Positions 44,978-55,304 of a stretch of DNA of 64,000 nucleotides are shown piece after piece. A program made the position numbers and the translations under genes. Source of the stretch: Saposhnikovia divaricata (taxonomy: Eukaryota > Streptophyta > Magnoliopsida > Apiales > Apiaceae); the NCBI GenBank assembly GCA_036435485.1, contig CM071600.1, forward strand, positions 47,861,546 to 47,925,545, written 5' to 3'. The notes below the pieces were generated by a model, which did not search any database, was not told where the DNA came from, and was given only the letters and a program-made list of their open reading frames with translations. How positions within the stretch are numbered: the first letter of the stretch is position 1; each line of letters begins with the position of its first letter.

Positions 44978-46569
44978 ATTCAATAGGAAATTCTATTGCA
45001 ACCGATGCCAAATTAGCTACTCTAACTAGAAGACTCGAAGCCCTAAAAACTAGTAAGGCCCCCTCACAAGTGTCTATGTGCTCTAATTATAATCAAGGTT
45101 TTTCGGACTTTCCTGGTTGTGATCAAGTTAATGCGGTGTTTCAACCAACCCCTAGGAATGACCCTTTTGCACTTACATACAATCCCGATTGAAAGAATCA
45201 CCCGAATTTCTCGTGGAACCAAGGCCAAAACTACCAATCTCAGCCGCCTTCTTTTTAACCTCCTTGTTTTCAAAAGCCCAATCAAAACTCTTACCCAACT
45301 CCGAACCAAGGTCCTTTTCCAAACCCAACTCAAAATCACGTTCCTTATCCAACTCAACCCGCCCACCCTCCCGGCTTTCATGAGTCGGATAAGAGAATTA
45401 ATTCTTTGGAAAAGACTCTTGATGCACTTTTGAAATCAACAACTAATTTTGCTCAATCTCAACAAACCTTCATGCCAACCATGACTCAAGATAGGCAAAT
45501 TTTGAATGCTAGTACTCAAGCCATATTTAAGTTAGAGGTTCAAGTGAGTCAATTAGCCAACGCCATGTGTGAGCGAGAGAAGAACAAGTTCCCGAGTCAA
45601 CCTGAGGTCAACCCTAAATTTCCCCTCAATCAAAGACCTCACAAAAATGTTAACGCCATCATTTCTTTAAGGCCGGGAAATAAAGTTGATAATCAAGTAG
45701 GAGTCTTGCCTTCCGAAGAAGAAGAAGAGTCAAATGTTGAACCAAAACCTAAACTTGATCATTCAAACCATATTCTAAATTCCGAGCCTCTCAAGTCATC
45801 TAGTCCCACACCTTCACAACTTGAACCTTCATCTTCAAAATCCACTCCCAAGTCATCAGAATCTTCTCTTAAATCATCATCACCGAGTGAGCCTCCATTT
45901 TCTTGTAAACCACCTTCACCTAGCACGTCTTCGTTTGTCATTTCACTTTCAAAATCCATCCCCGAAGAACCTAGAGAACGAGTCTTTAAGCCAAAAGCTC
46001 CTTATCCTCAAAGACTCATTTCCAAAAAACATTCGGCTCAAGTAGACAAGATTTTGGAAGTCTTTAAGCAAGTCGAGGTCAACATTCCTCTTTTATATGC
46101 CATTCAACAAATTCCCTCTTATGCTAAGTGTCTAAAAGATTTGTGCCCTCATAAACGTTCCACTCACGTCCCTAAGAAAGCCTTTTTGACCTCTCATGTT
46201 AGCTCAATTCTTTCAAATCAAATTCCCGTGAAATATAAGGTCCCCGGTTGTCCTACAATTTCATGTGTCATAGGCAATACTTTTGTGGACAAAGCTTTAC
46301 TTGACTTAGGAGAGAGTGTGAATCTTCCTCCATTTTCGGTCTACGAAGCCCTAGGTCTAGGCGAAATTAAAAAGATGAACATGACACTTCAACTAGCTGA
46401 TCGTTCTATCAAAATGCCTAAGGGAATAATTGAAGATGTCTTAATTAAGGTTGGTGATTTCATTTTTCCGGTTGATTTTGTTGTCCTCGAGACTCAACCC
46501 ATCACGAATCCTAAGAACCAAATCCCGATCATTCTAGGACGACCTTTTCTTGCTAATCCAATGCCTTGA
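44974..46569 (+). pseudogene. Gypsy-2 gag C-terminus and aspartic protease, broken
   Basis: In the next frame, with stops at 45190 and about 45256, follow an Asn/Gln/Pro-rich gag tail, a long Ser/Pro/Glu-rich linker (45406-45960) and a protease-like region (about 46220-46560). The protease region reads ALLDLGESVNLPPFSVYEAL and, later, IPIILGRPFL. Athila-type proteases usually have GAS where this copy has GES, so the active-site loop is altered. Nothing suggests a zinc knuckle. Confidence 0.75.
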
Positions 46570-47333
46570 TTAATTGTAGGGATGGTTCGATGAAACTCAC
46601 TTTTGGTAATATGACAATTAACCTTAACATCTTTAATGTCAGAAAAGAACCCAATGAGATTTATGAACAAAAAGTAGGGGTCAATCTTGTTGATGACATT
46701 GTTAATTGGTCAATCCTTAAGGATAGTGAGATTGAGTCTCTTATTATTGAGGATTTTCAAATAAATCACAAAACTAATCAAGAGTATATTGAGTCGTTAA
46801 GGGATATGACCTCGAAAGAGATGTTGAGAGAGTTAGACGACATTTGTTCTAAGTAGGGGACACCACCCGAGGATGTTCGTATTGAGGCCGTTGTTAAAAC
46901 TCCCGTTGGTGAACCACCTACATTCGATGAGTTATTAGGAGACTTGAATCCCGTTTGTTCTAAATGGGAAGCTAAATCTGATAATGACCATGTCAAACCT
47001 AGTACCATTGTTAAGAGTCCCGTGGGAAGACCTCCCGTATTTGACTCAACTTTGTATCTTCCCGAGTTTGATCAACAGCCCTTAAGAGAGGATGGACCCT
47101 TATCTTATGTCATTCCTAGTGATTCAACCCTTAACCAAACTTTCATTGTCTCTAATTTGCTTAAACAAAATAAAGAAGCCTTAAGTTGGTTTAGGGAGAA
47201 CATTAGTGACACTTGTTCTATAAGGTTGAATGATTCCATGTTACTTGAGAAAATCTTTTCTAATCAAAATTTTCAACAATGTCTTGATATTTTCTCAAAG
47301 CTTCATCCCAATTTTCTCACCGGCATCGGCTAA
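46566..47333 (+). pseudogene. Gypsy-2 coding remnant after protease
   Basis: One frame with a single TAG (46854-46856) encodes about 250 residues, ending LHPNFLTGIG. It contains a repeated motif, VKTPVGEPPTFDELL and VKSPVGRPPVFDSTL. In full-length Athila elements reverse transcriptase would start here; none of its motifs is present. Function unknown. Confidence 0.5.
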
Positions 47334-48033
47334 TTCGATTTTATTCCTTTGCCTCCCCTCGTGAAATTCATGTATGGGGGAGTATAAGTGTGCGTGAGTA
47401 GTGTTAATTAGTTGTTTTTCATTCCTCTCCGTCATCCCTTGTCAGGTATTATCTCCTCATTCTCCTTTACTCATTTCTCTTGCATTTGCATACATTGAGG
47501 ACAATGCATGATTTAGGTATGGGGGGAGTTTTTAGTGTAAATGCATAAAATTGAAAAATCCAAAAAAATTTAAAAATTTAAAAATTTAAAAATCCAAAAA
47601 TAGAGATATTTTAGCTTAGTTATCCTTCCCACTATTTAAATTTTAGAACTAGTTGGTGTTAACAATTTTTCGAAAATTATATGTATAATGCCTTTAGATG
47701 ATTTGAACGTAGTCAAGTAAAGTTTTACTCATGAAACTTGTGTCGAACAAATTTTTTGCTTAAAAGTCCAAGACGACACATTTGCACAAGACCTTTGATG
47801 GAAAAATTGTATAGGGATGTTATTCGATACCTGAGAGAGAACCCACATGTTAAAACAATGTCGAATCAAACCTTTGCAAATAAATTGTTCCTATAGTGTC
47901 TATAAAAAAAAGAGAAAAAAAAAGAGTCGAAAAGTGTATATAGTCGTAGAGTGCTAATAGAAAAAATGGCCAGATTGGGCTCATTAGTACCCGAGCAATT
48001 AAGTCTGAGGGGACTTTGTGCCTAGTAACCTAA
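47334..48033 (+). other. Gypsy-2 3' non-coding region with purine tract, ending at the Copia-1 junction
   Basis: ATTGAGGACAATGCATGA and AGGTATGGGGGGAGTT (47515-47530) are typical of the 3' end of Athila-like elements. After them come A-rich repeats (AAAATTTAAAAATTTAAAA) and about 450 bp without a gene. The expected 3' LTR is absent; near 48033 the sequence passes into Copia-1 RT. Confidence 0.6.
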
Positions 48034-49116
48034 AGCTTTAAAGCAAGCCCCTAGAGTTCGGTATGATACACTATCTACCTTTCTGTTGGAGAATCAATTA
48101 TAAGAGGTGTTGTAGATAAAACACTATTCTATAAACATCATGGCAAGGACATCATTCTGGTACATATCTATGTTGATGATATAATCTTTGGTTCTACAAA
48201 TGAGAAGCCGTGTGAGAAGTTTTCATCTATTATGAGGAACAAATATGAGATGAGTATGATGGGAGAACTATCATTCTTTCTTGGCCTGCAGATTTACCAA
48301 AAGTGTAATGGCATTTTCATTTGTCATGCAAAATATGTCAAGGAACTGCTCAAGAAGTTCAACTTGGAAGATGCATCACCTGCCAAGACACCTATCTCTA
48401 CTACAACCAAACTGGATCTAGATCCTAAAGGAAAGAAAGTGGACTCTAGTACTTATAGAGACATGGTTGGATCTCTGCTATATCTAACTGCTAGCAGACC
48501 AGACATAATGTTTGCTACATGTCTCTGTGCAAGGTTTCAAGCTGATCCAAAAGAGTTACACTTGATTGCTATTAAGAGAATCTTTAGATGCTTGAAAAGC
48601 ACTCCAAATTTAGGCCTTTGGTATCCTAAAGACACTGGATTTGATCTAGTTGGATATTTCGATTCAGACTATGCTGGATGCAAGATTGACAGAAAAAGCA
48701 CAACAGGAAGCTGTCAATTTCTTAGTGGAAGATTAATGTCATGGTTTAGCAAGAAGCAGCATTCTGTATCTACCTCAACTGCAGAAGCTGAATACATTGC
48801 AGCTGGAAGTTGCTATGCTCAAATTCTTTGGATGAAGAATCAACTTTTGGATTATGGTTTAGAGTTATCAAACATTCCTATCTACTGTGATAACACTACT
48901 GCCATAGCCATCTCAGACAATCCAGTTCAACATTCCATGACAAAGCACATTGATATAAGGCATCATTTCATAAGGGAACATGTTGAAAAGGGAACTGTGA
49001 AGCTGTTCTACATTCTTACGGAAAAGCAACTTGCAAACATTTTCACCAAGCCATTGGATAAAGCAACCTTCAACAGGTTGGTAAGTGAATTAGGAATGCA
49101 AAATATGGTAAGTTAA
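48034..49116 (+). pseudogene. Copia-1 pol, 3' part: rest of reverse transcriptase and RNase H
   Basis: Resumes at LKQAPR and continues YDTLSTFLLENQF, then YVDDIIFGSTNE (the RT active site), then LSFFLGLQIYQ. RNase H follows with DSDYAGCKIDRKSTTGSCQF, STAEAEYIAAGSCYAQILWM and CDNTTAIAISDNP. It ends at a normal-looking stop after LGMQNMVS. The frame is open from 48232; a shift occurs before that. Together with 32550-34650 it makes one pol cut in two by Gypsy-2. Confidence 0.88.
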
Positions 49117-49437
49117 CTTACTAGTTTTTACATTTTCAATTTGTTAAATTGCAGCTCGTGACAGTAGCCTTCAATGTTGCTGTCATGAGAAGTTACTGTC
49201 TTATGTGCTACTTGTTATTGACAGCATGTCTGCCATGACTATGCTAAATTGAAATTACATGCGTATTTCAACTTATGTAATGAGTAATCACGTGACATTA
49301 ACTTAAATCACACGTGTGCCAGTGATAATTAGTCGTGTCATTTGAAATGACCCGGGGTAATTGTCAGTCCTTTTTTCTTTTAAAGTTAAATACTTTATTA
49401 AAAGGAAGCGTGTGGGAAACTGTAGCGTCTCTTAGTG

Positions 49438-49519
49438 TACTATAAATGAACCCGAGGCCAAACCCCTATTTTCCTTCATATTTTTCATAACACACTAAGG
49501 AGAGAGAATAAGAGAGCAA
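49438..49519 (+). promoter_or_regulatory. Promoter-like leader of the small acidic ORF
   Basis: CTATAAATG near 49440 is followed by about 70 bases of leader-like sequence (ACACACTAAGGAGAGAGAA) and then ATG at 49520. The arrangement is that of a short independent transcript. Confidence 0.35.
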
Positions 49520-49762
49520 ATGGACTGCAAACTCAAGATTTCGTGCGAGCCCGGTCACGAGGAGGAGATTGAAAAGCTGTTCGATTTGATGGATACAGCA
49601 CTGGAGGAAGAAGAAGCGGAGAAAGAGAAGGAGGCTGAAGAAGATATGGCAGCCTGGAAGGAGTTACTCGACTTCGTCGAGGCTCTCCTCAAGGTAGAAG
49701 GGTTAGTAGGAGAAGTTGTTGAAGTGGAGTTGTATGAACTTGTTTCAGATGATGAAACATAA
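49520..49762 (+). CDS. Small acidic ORF after pol in Copia-1 (80 aa)
   Basis: Eighty codons starting MDCKLKISCEPGHEEEIEK, with a very Glu-rich centre (EEEEAEKEKEAEEDM), probably helical. No family recognised. It is open despite the decay of gag and pol, but its short length makes that weak evidence. It lies 400 bp after RNase H and 660 bp before the next ORF in the same direction. Confidence 0.45.
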   Translation: MDCKLKISCEPGHEEEIEKLFDLMDTALEEEEAEKEKEAEEDMAAWKELLDFVEALLKVEGLVGEVVEVELYELVSDDET

Positions 49763-50279
49763 AGTTGTTTTGTAATGTTTTTTATTGAAAAGTTCATCGT
49801 CTTTTTCAGTGTTCTTTGCTTGTCTCTTTACTTTATCCTCATACCTTGGTTATCTGTTGGATAAATGCATGTATGCATGTGTGTATATGTGAATGTGTGG
49901 ATGTGTGCCTAAGACGATTATGCGCTTTAATCGATTAAAATGCTAATTGGTAATTTTAATTCAGTAATAGACAAAATTCATTTAAAACCCATGATGTTTG
50001 GAATTTCCGCACAACTTCCTGTCAACAAGGAAAGGTGCTGTCATGAGATTTTTTTTTAAAGAAAATTGTCTATAAATTACTTAATGGTGACAACATGTTC
50101 TCGCGCCAATGTTACTGTCAAGCGAAACATACTGTCACCACCCCAAGATTACTAATGATTTGTTCCAGCGCACGGTTACTGTTAAGAGTTAGTGGACCGT
50201 TGAAATTGGGATTTTTACCTTTACGATTTACACCCACTAAAAAGTAACTACCCACTACACCACGTGAACATTTAATAGG

Positions 50280-50425
50280 TCTTAAGACAAAGTTACTTTT
50301 CCTTCTTCAGTAAAACAGTTGCTATTCTCATATAAGCAATTGTAAAACACACAAACACATAACTTTCAACAAAACCTCTCTCTCTCAAAAGCTTAAATCT
50401 CTCTCTCCCAAATCTCAAAGCAAAA
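50280..50425 (+). promoter_or_regulatory. Promoter-like, CT-rich leader of the large extra ORF
   Basis: A TATA-like CATATAAGC (about 50328) is followed by about 90 bases of CA- and CT-rich sequence (ACACACAAACACA, CTCTCTCTC twice) and the start context GCAAAAATGGCA. It looks like the 5' UTR of an ordinary plant gene, inside a retrotransposon. Confidence 0.4.
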
Positions 50426-52641
50426 ATGGCACCAAAACAATCCTCTTCTCAAACAAACTTTGCTAGTATTCTCTCTACTAGAGATGCTGGTGAAGGTTTC
50501 AAAGGACTTGTATCCTTCATGAACAAGTCCTATCTAGGTCGTGCTATAACCTCTACCCCTTCTTTGGACCTAGACAGACTTGAACAATTTTGGAAAACAG
50601 CCTCTGTTCAAGAAGATGCTGGTAGTGAGTCCATTAATTTTGAAATCAACAATACTACCTACATTCTCATAATCAAGGGCATCAATGAAGCTCTAGGAAT
50701 TGGACTGCAAGAAAATGAATCATACCAGGAGCTTACAAGTGATGAAACCCTAAAGAAGTCCTTCTTGAAAATTGGGTATTTTGGCCCTGTTCTTGAAGAA
50801 GGAACTTCAAGCTGGTACCCAACTGGAGAAATGGACAGAAAATATCTAAGAAAAGAGTGGGGCATGATTATTGATGCAATGGTGAAGGTTTTCTCAACAA
50901 AGACCTCTGGGTGGAATGGTATCCCTACCTACATCAAGAAACTCACTCACTCTCTTGTTCATGGGTACAAAGTGGATGTTGGAAAGCTGCTCATGGGACA
51001 ATTCAATTCTGCCTTAGGCAAGAAGGTACATATCTATCCTCGCTTTCTTACGATGTGTATAAATTCTTTATGTGTAATTGATAAAAATGCATCTCTCACA
51101 ATGGAGTGCAATGTTTTGAAAAGAAATACACACACTACGCTCAATTCACAGTATTTAAATGTACATATTCCATTTTGCTTTACACAGCACATGGTTGATC
51201 AAGTGCCGAACCTTGATTTTCCATTGCCCTCTGGGTATACTATTTTCTCTCTTGAGAATGAAGCTGAATTAAGCCCAAATTCAGTCAAACCTCATTCTAC
51301 TATATTAATACAAGTCAGACCTTCTAGATTACCAAAAGCCACAAAAATAGCCCTGCAAGAATTCAAGAAAAGACCCTTGGAAACTGGTGTTGAAGGTAGT
51401 TCTAAGAGTGTTGAGGGAGATACTGCACTTGATGCAGCAAATAAGGATGTTAGTGAAAGTGAACCCACAGTGGTTCCTCTTGAGCCTAAGAAGAAGAGAG
51501 CTAAGAGGGCCAAAGCCACTGTCAGCCACCCCACAGTCTCACAAAAGGTTGTGGAGGATAAAAGAGAATCAAACACATCCCTAGATGCTTCTTCTCAACA
51601 AGGAGTATCTATTGAAATTAGCCTGTCTCCCAGGGCATCTTGTAAAGAGTCTGCACAAACTCATGTACTCACTCATGAGAAGCCCACACTTGCAAAAACA
51701 CACATGGAGATAGGGCACAGTGAGGATCAAACTCCAACTATTGATGTTCTACAAGTTACCCCTGTGGAACAGCCAATACTCTCTTCTATACCGTCACCTT
51801 CTTTATTCTCTAATCCATCAATTGTTTCTTCTCAACAACCTAGAGAAGGGGACAGTACCAACCCTTCAGGTTTCGATCATCCATCTTCTATCATGGATGA
51901 GCCCCCATCAAGTGGTCCACAAGAACCCATTGCTCAAAGTGTGATGGACACCACTCTCTCAAACACTGAGTTAGATCATGATGCAATTCTTCCAGATATT
52001 GAAACAGCCAATATCATGATTGATCTCCAGAAAGCAACTTACCCTCAGGAAGTTGCTGTCACATCCTTAGCTGCTGTCAAAGACACAACCAAAGTTGCTG
52101 TCACCCCACCTGCTGACAGTAAACTTTTGGATAAAGATGTTGTCACTTCTACATAGCTTGATCAAGACGTAGTCATTGTTGAAGATGCTTCTGATGAAGA
52201 TCATGTGTCAATATCCTCTTTCAAAAAGGTAAAATCTAAACCTTCTCCTTCAATGCATGTTAGTACTGCTCATACCCATGCATCTAGGTTGAGTGAGGGT
52301 GTGAAAAAGAAAAGAGAGATAAAAGAAAAGAGAGGTGAGCATAAAAATGAGAGGCAGCCAAATGAGCTGGCAAAAGGAGAGGGACTTGAGCATGTCCAGA
52401 GTAAAAAGAGAGAAACCCCAGCAAAAAGGCTCTAGGCCTTGAGTGTTCAACTGTGAGGAGTGATGAGATCACTCAAAAAAACAATGAGAGTGTGAGAACC
52501 CCCACAACCTCTTTGCCCCAATCTTTTCCTTTTCCTACAAAAAGGTTAAGATCTGGTGGTCCTTCTAAACAAGCTGATTCAAGGTTGAAATCTCTTGAGG
52601 ACAGATATGCATCTATGGAAGCTAAAATTGATAATCTGTTC
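50426..52641 (+). pseudogene. Large extra ORF of Copia-1 (env-like position), split by Copia-2
   Basis: The frame is open for 576 codons to a TAG (52154-52156), goes on in the same frame to 52435, then shifts and reaches 52641, where Copia-2 enters. The first 300 residues are a folded-looking domain with GWNGIPTYIKKLTHSLVHGY and IYPRFLTMCIN. Similar words (W.....I..A, YPRF) occur in extra ORFs of SIRE-type and other plant copia elements, often annotated as envelope-like without proof. The rest is Ser/Pro/Glu/Lys-rich. I see no signal peptide or membrane segment, so an envelope role is not supported here. Confidence 0.65.
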
Positions 52642-53637
52642 TGATAGTATTTTGTCCTAAACCCAATCATGTGTGATGGGTTAGGAAATACTTTCATGTA
52701 ATCTTATTTGATTTTATTTATATTAATAAAAGACTTGTTGTTTTTATTACGGGCTTTATCTATTTAAAGTGTTTAAATAAGAAGTTCCATAGTTTAGAGT
52801 AAAGCTTCTAGAATTATAATGAGATTATAATAATGAGATCTAGAAGATGATAACACTAAACTTAAATAGTTCCCGATCGTAGGATAACTAATTGGGAGTT
52901 AGTCAATCCGTAAAGATCGGTACATACTATGCTTGCTTCCTCTGAAGGTTGTCTGTTCTCATAGACATTCGTGTGATGACACTATAGCTAGTATGTAGGT
53001 GCTTATTGGAGAATAAGTTCACTGAACGTGACTTGATCAAATGAACGACTAATGGAGTTTACTCACGTGTTAATAGTTGTTCATAAGTTGATGGTGGTAC
53101 AAGTGTCCTTAGACTTGAGACCGTTAAAGTAATCTTATATACAATGAACTATGTTTTGGTTTAGTTCTAAGTCCTCAAGGGACAATCATTAGTTCTATTC
53201 CGGGTATAGGAATTTGTATATGAAGATAGTTAACGATCGATAAAGAATCTACCCCTTTCAGTAAAAGAAAGTGAATATCCTATGATGTTCTTACTATGTT
53301 AGTTCTGGAATCTCTGGCCAGAGTAATTGAAGTTAGAAAGAGTTTCTAATTCAAATGAACTAGACATAATGTATAAGAAATTATATGATTAAATTAAATA
53401 GGCTTGAGACGCGATCCATGCCTTGTATTTAATCGGGATATTGTCGGGTACCATTATAGCACTCCACACTTGAGGGGTGATTGCTAGAAATTAAAGACAC
53501 ATTCATAACAATCCCAGGAAAGCTATCAAGGTATTTTTCTTGTGTTCATACAATTTTTAAATCTATATACATGATTAATTAGGTTTTTATGCATGTAAAT
53601 GTGATTTACGCTTCCGCTACGATCATAAATTCCTTCA
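52642..53637 (+). repeat. 5' LTR of Copia-2, internally deleted
   Basis: TGATAGTATTTTGTCC to AATTCCTTCA. Bases 52642-53450 match 59249-60057 with no difference seen. Bases 53451-53637 match 60758-60944 with seven mismatches. The 700 bases between are missing, joined at GGGTA|CCATT. Confidence 0.93.
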
Positions 53638-53638
53638 A

Positions 53639-53650
53639 TGGTATCAGAGC
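53639..53650 (+). other. Primer-binding site of Copia-2
   Basis: TGGTATCAGAGC, initiator tRNA-Met type, one base after the LTR. Confidence 0.93.
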
Positions 53651-54240
53651 ATAGGTTGCATGTATATAGATCCCAGAAAAAATTTCGGAATTTTTCAAGC
53701 TTGTATGAATTAGTTATGAATTTTTGAAGTTCTAGGAGGCTATAATCAAATTAATTACAAATTAATTAATAAATTATTTTTTAAAATAATTTTGATCATT
53801 GATATATTTTTTACAAGTGTTGTAGAAGTCCCAAAAAAAGTTTCATAATTTTCCCATGGATAGATTATTTATTATTGATTTTTAAAGAGTTTAGAAATTA
53901 ATAAATAATAATCTGTTTTATAAATATATATATTATTTATAAAATATCTAGATGGGTAGTTAAAGTTGGGGGCCCAAAATATTGTATTATTGGGCTGGTG
54001 GGCTGGAAAGATGATCAGGCCGACTGAAAAGAATATATAATATATATTAATAAAATTCGTTTCTGTCGACTGAAAAAGGAAAGTACTGTGCGCGTCTGTG
54101 TCCCGCGCGTGGGAGGCACGCGCTGGCGGCTCACGCGCCGCGCGTGCAGCGCACGCGCCGGGTCGCACTGGTCGGTCGGGTCGGATATCGGGTCCGGTCA
54201 AGGGCCGGGTCGGATGCTGACGTTATCATGACGTCGTCAC

Positions 54241-54321
54241 TGTGTAACGCGTCTGTTGAATGCGTTACACAGGTGATATGTTATTTTTGGCCTGTAACGC
54301 ATTCTGGTAATGCGTTACAGG
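54241..54321. repeat. Two hairpins in the Copia-2 leader
   Basis: TGTGTAACGC (54241-54250) pairs with 54262-54271. CCTGTAACGCATT (54291-54303) pairs perfectly with 54309-54321 over a 5-nt loop. They share the core TGTAACGC..GCGTTACA. Confidence 0.85.
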
Positions 54322-54815
54322 GTCTGTAGATGACAGAAATGACCCTGATTCGTATTTTGATTTTTCCCGTTGATCCGTAACTCCGTTTGAGGCGTATAAT
54401 ATATCGTTGGATTCGTTTTTTCGAGACGGATCTAATGGAGTGGTCAAATAAATTTTAAAAATTAATTTTGAAATGGTTATAGCTTCCGGAAGTGTTTTAA
54501 AGCCCGTTTTAATCGTGTTAAAATACTTTAAAATACTAATATTGTTTCATATAGATGTTTAACAATGTTTAACATGATATAACATGTTTGCCTATATATA
54601 TGTGTGCATAGAAATGCCATGAGATAATATATATAGTTTTATATATCGCATGTTTGACTTTAGGTTTTAACGAAAACGTTTCGTAACCTAAATAATATAA
54701 AATCCCTCGTTATTTAATATCAAGTAATAAAATGGCCAATGTCACAACGGGCTTGTGTCGGTCATAGCCTTCCAACATGGTAGAAAGTAATTCTTAGTTT
54801 TGAGCTTTGTCGTTT

Positions 54816-55110
54816 CGTGCTACAGCCGAGGGCTTCGTTTTCAAAAATAGGAATTACTTGTCTATTACATGAGATGCGTATAATTAATTAGAATCCAATT
54901 GTCGTTACGTGCTACAGCCGTGGGCTATTGAGATCTTATTAATTTAAAGAGATGTTGGGTCTCACTTGACTTAGAATATTGAATTTAGACGTGCTACAGC
55001 CGTGATTCAATGATTAAAGAGGCTAAATGGAATTAGGGAATAACATGAAATGTAATTGATAAATAGTTATCTGCCTATGGAACATTACATAGCGTTTCGT
55101 GCTACAGCCG
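54816..55110 (+). repeat. Four dispersed copies of CGTGCTACAGCCG
   Basis: Exact 13-base copies at 54816-54828, 54908-54920, 54990-55002 and 55098-55110, spaced 92, 82 and 108 bases. Copies 1 and 4 share TTTCGTGCTACAGCCGAGG; copies 2 and 3 read ..CCGTG. All lie in the last 500 bases before gag. Confidence 0.9.
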
Positions 55111-55304
55111 AGGTTATATAATGGAAAGTAGGATCCCTATTCTCACATGCATTGAGAATGCTTAAGTTATACATTTGAGGGTTGTATAATTTTAATAAAA
55201 CTGTGGGAGCCACCTATGAATAAAGACCCGATTCATAAGGTGTTATAATAAAACTGGATATCTACTAATGTTGTATGTGTTCACAAATTTCAGATTTATA
55301 GATC

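Larger units (their letters stand above)
34651..48033 (+). mobile_element. Gypsy-2: Athila-like gag-protease-only element, 3' LTR missing
   Basis: It begins TGATAAGTGC directly after the interrupted RT codon of Copia-1. Contents: a 5' LTR (to 38303, itself carrying a 1.5-kb DNA transposon), a PBS, a gag and aspartic-protease region, then a purine tract at 47515-47530 and about 500 bp of non-coding sequence. No reverse transcriptase, RNase H or integrase is present, and no second LTR follows. Copia-1 coding sequence resumes at about 48034 with the next expected codons (LKQAPR). Gag-only non-autonomous elements are known in plants as TR-GAG; this looks like one from the Athila/Tat side of gypsy. 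Confidence 0.8.
53651..55304 (+). other. Long leader of Copia-2 with GC island, palindromes and a four-copy motif
   Basis: Non-coding. It contains a GC-rich stretch with repeated CACGCGC words (about 54085-54205), TGACGT sites at 54218 and 54229, two hairpins (54241-54271 and 54291-54321), and four copies of CGTGCTACAGCCG at 54816, 54908, 54990 and 55098. Retrotransposon leaders usually hold dimerisation and packaging signals; which of these serve so is unknown. Confidence 0.7.

Noticed and set aside
50426..52156. Retroviral-type envelope gene
   Set aside because: Position after pol is right, but there is no signal peptide, transmembrane helix or cleavage site, so I describe it only as an extra ORF.
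54816..55110. CRISPR-like array
   Set aside because: Four 13-base motifs with irregular spacing in a eukaryotic retrotransposon leader; no longer repeat, no cas genes, wrong genome type.
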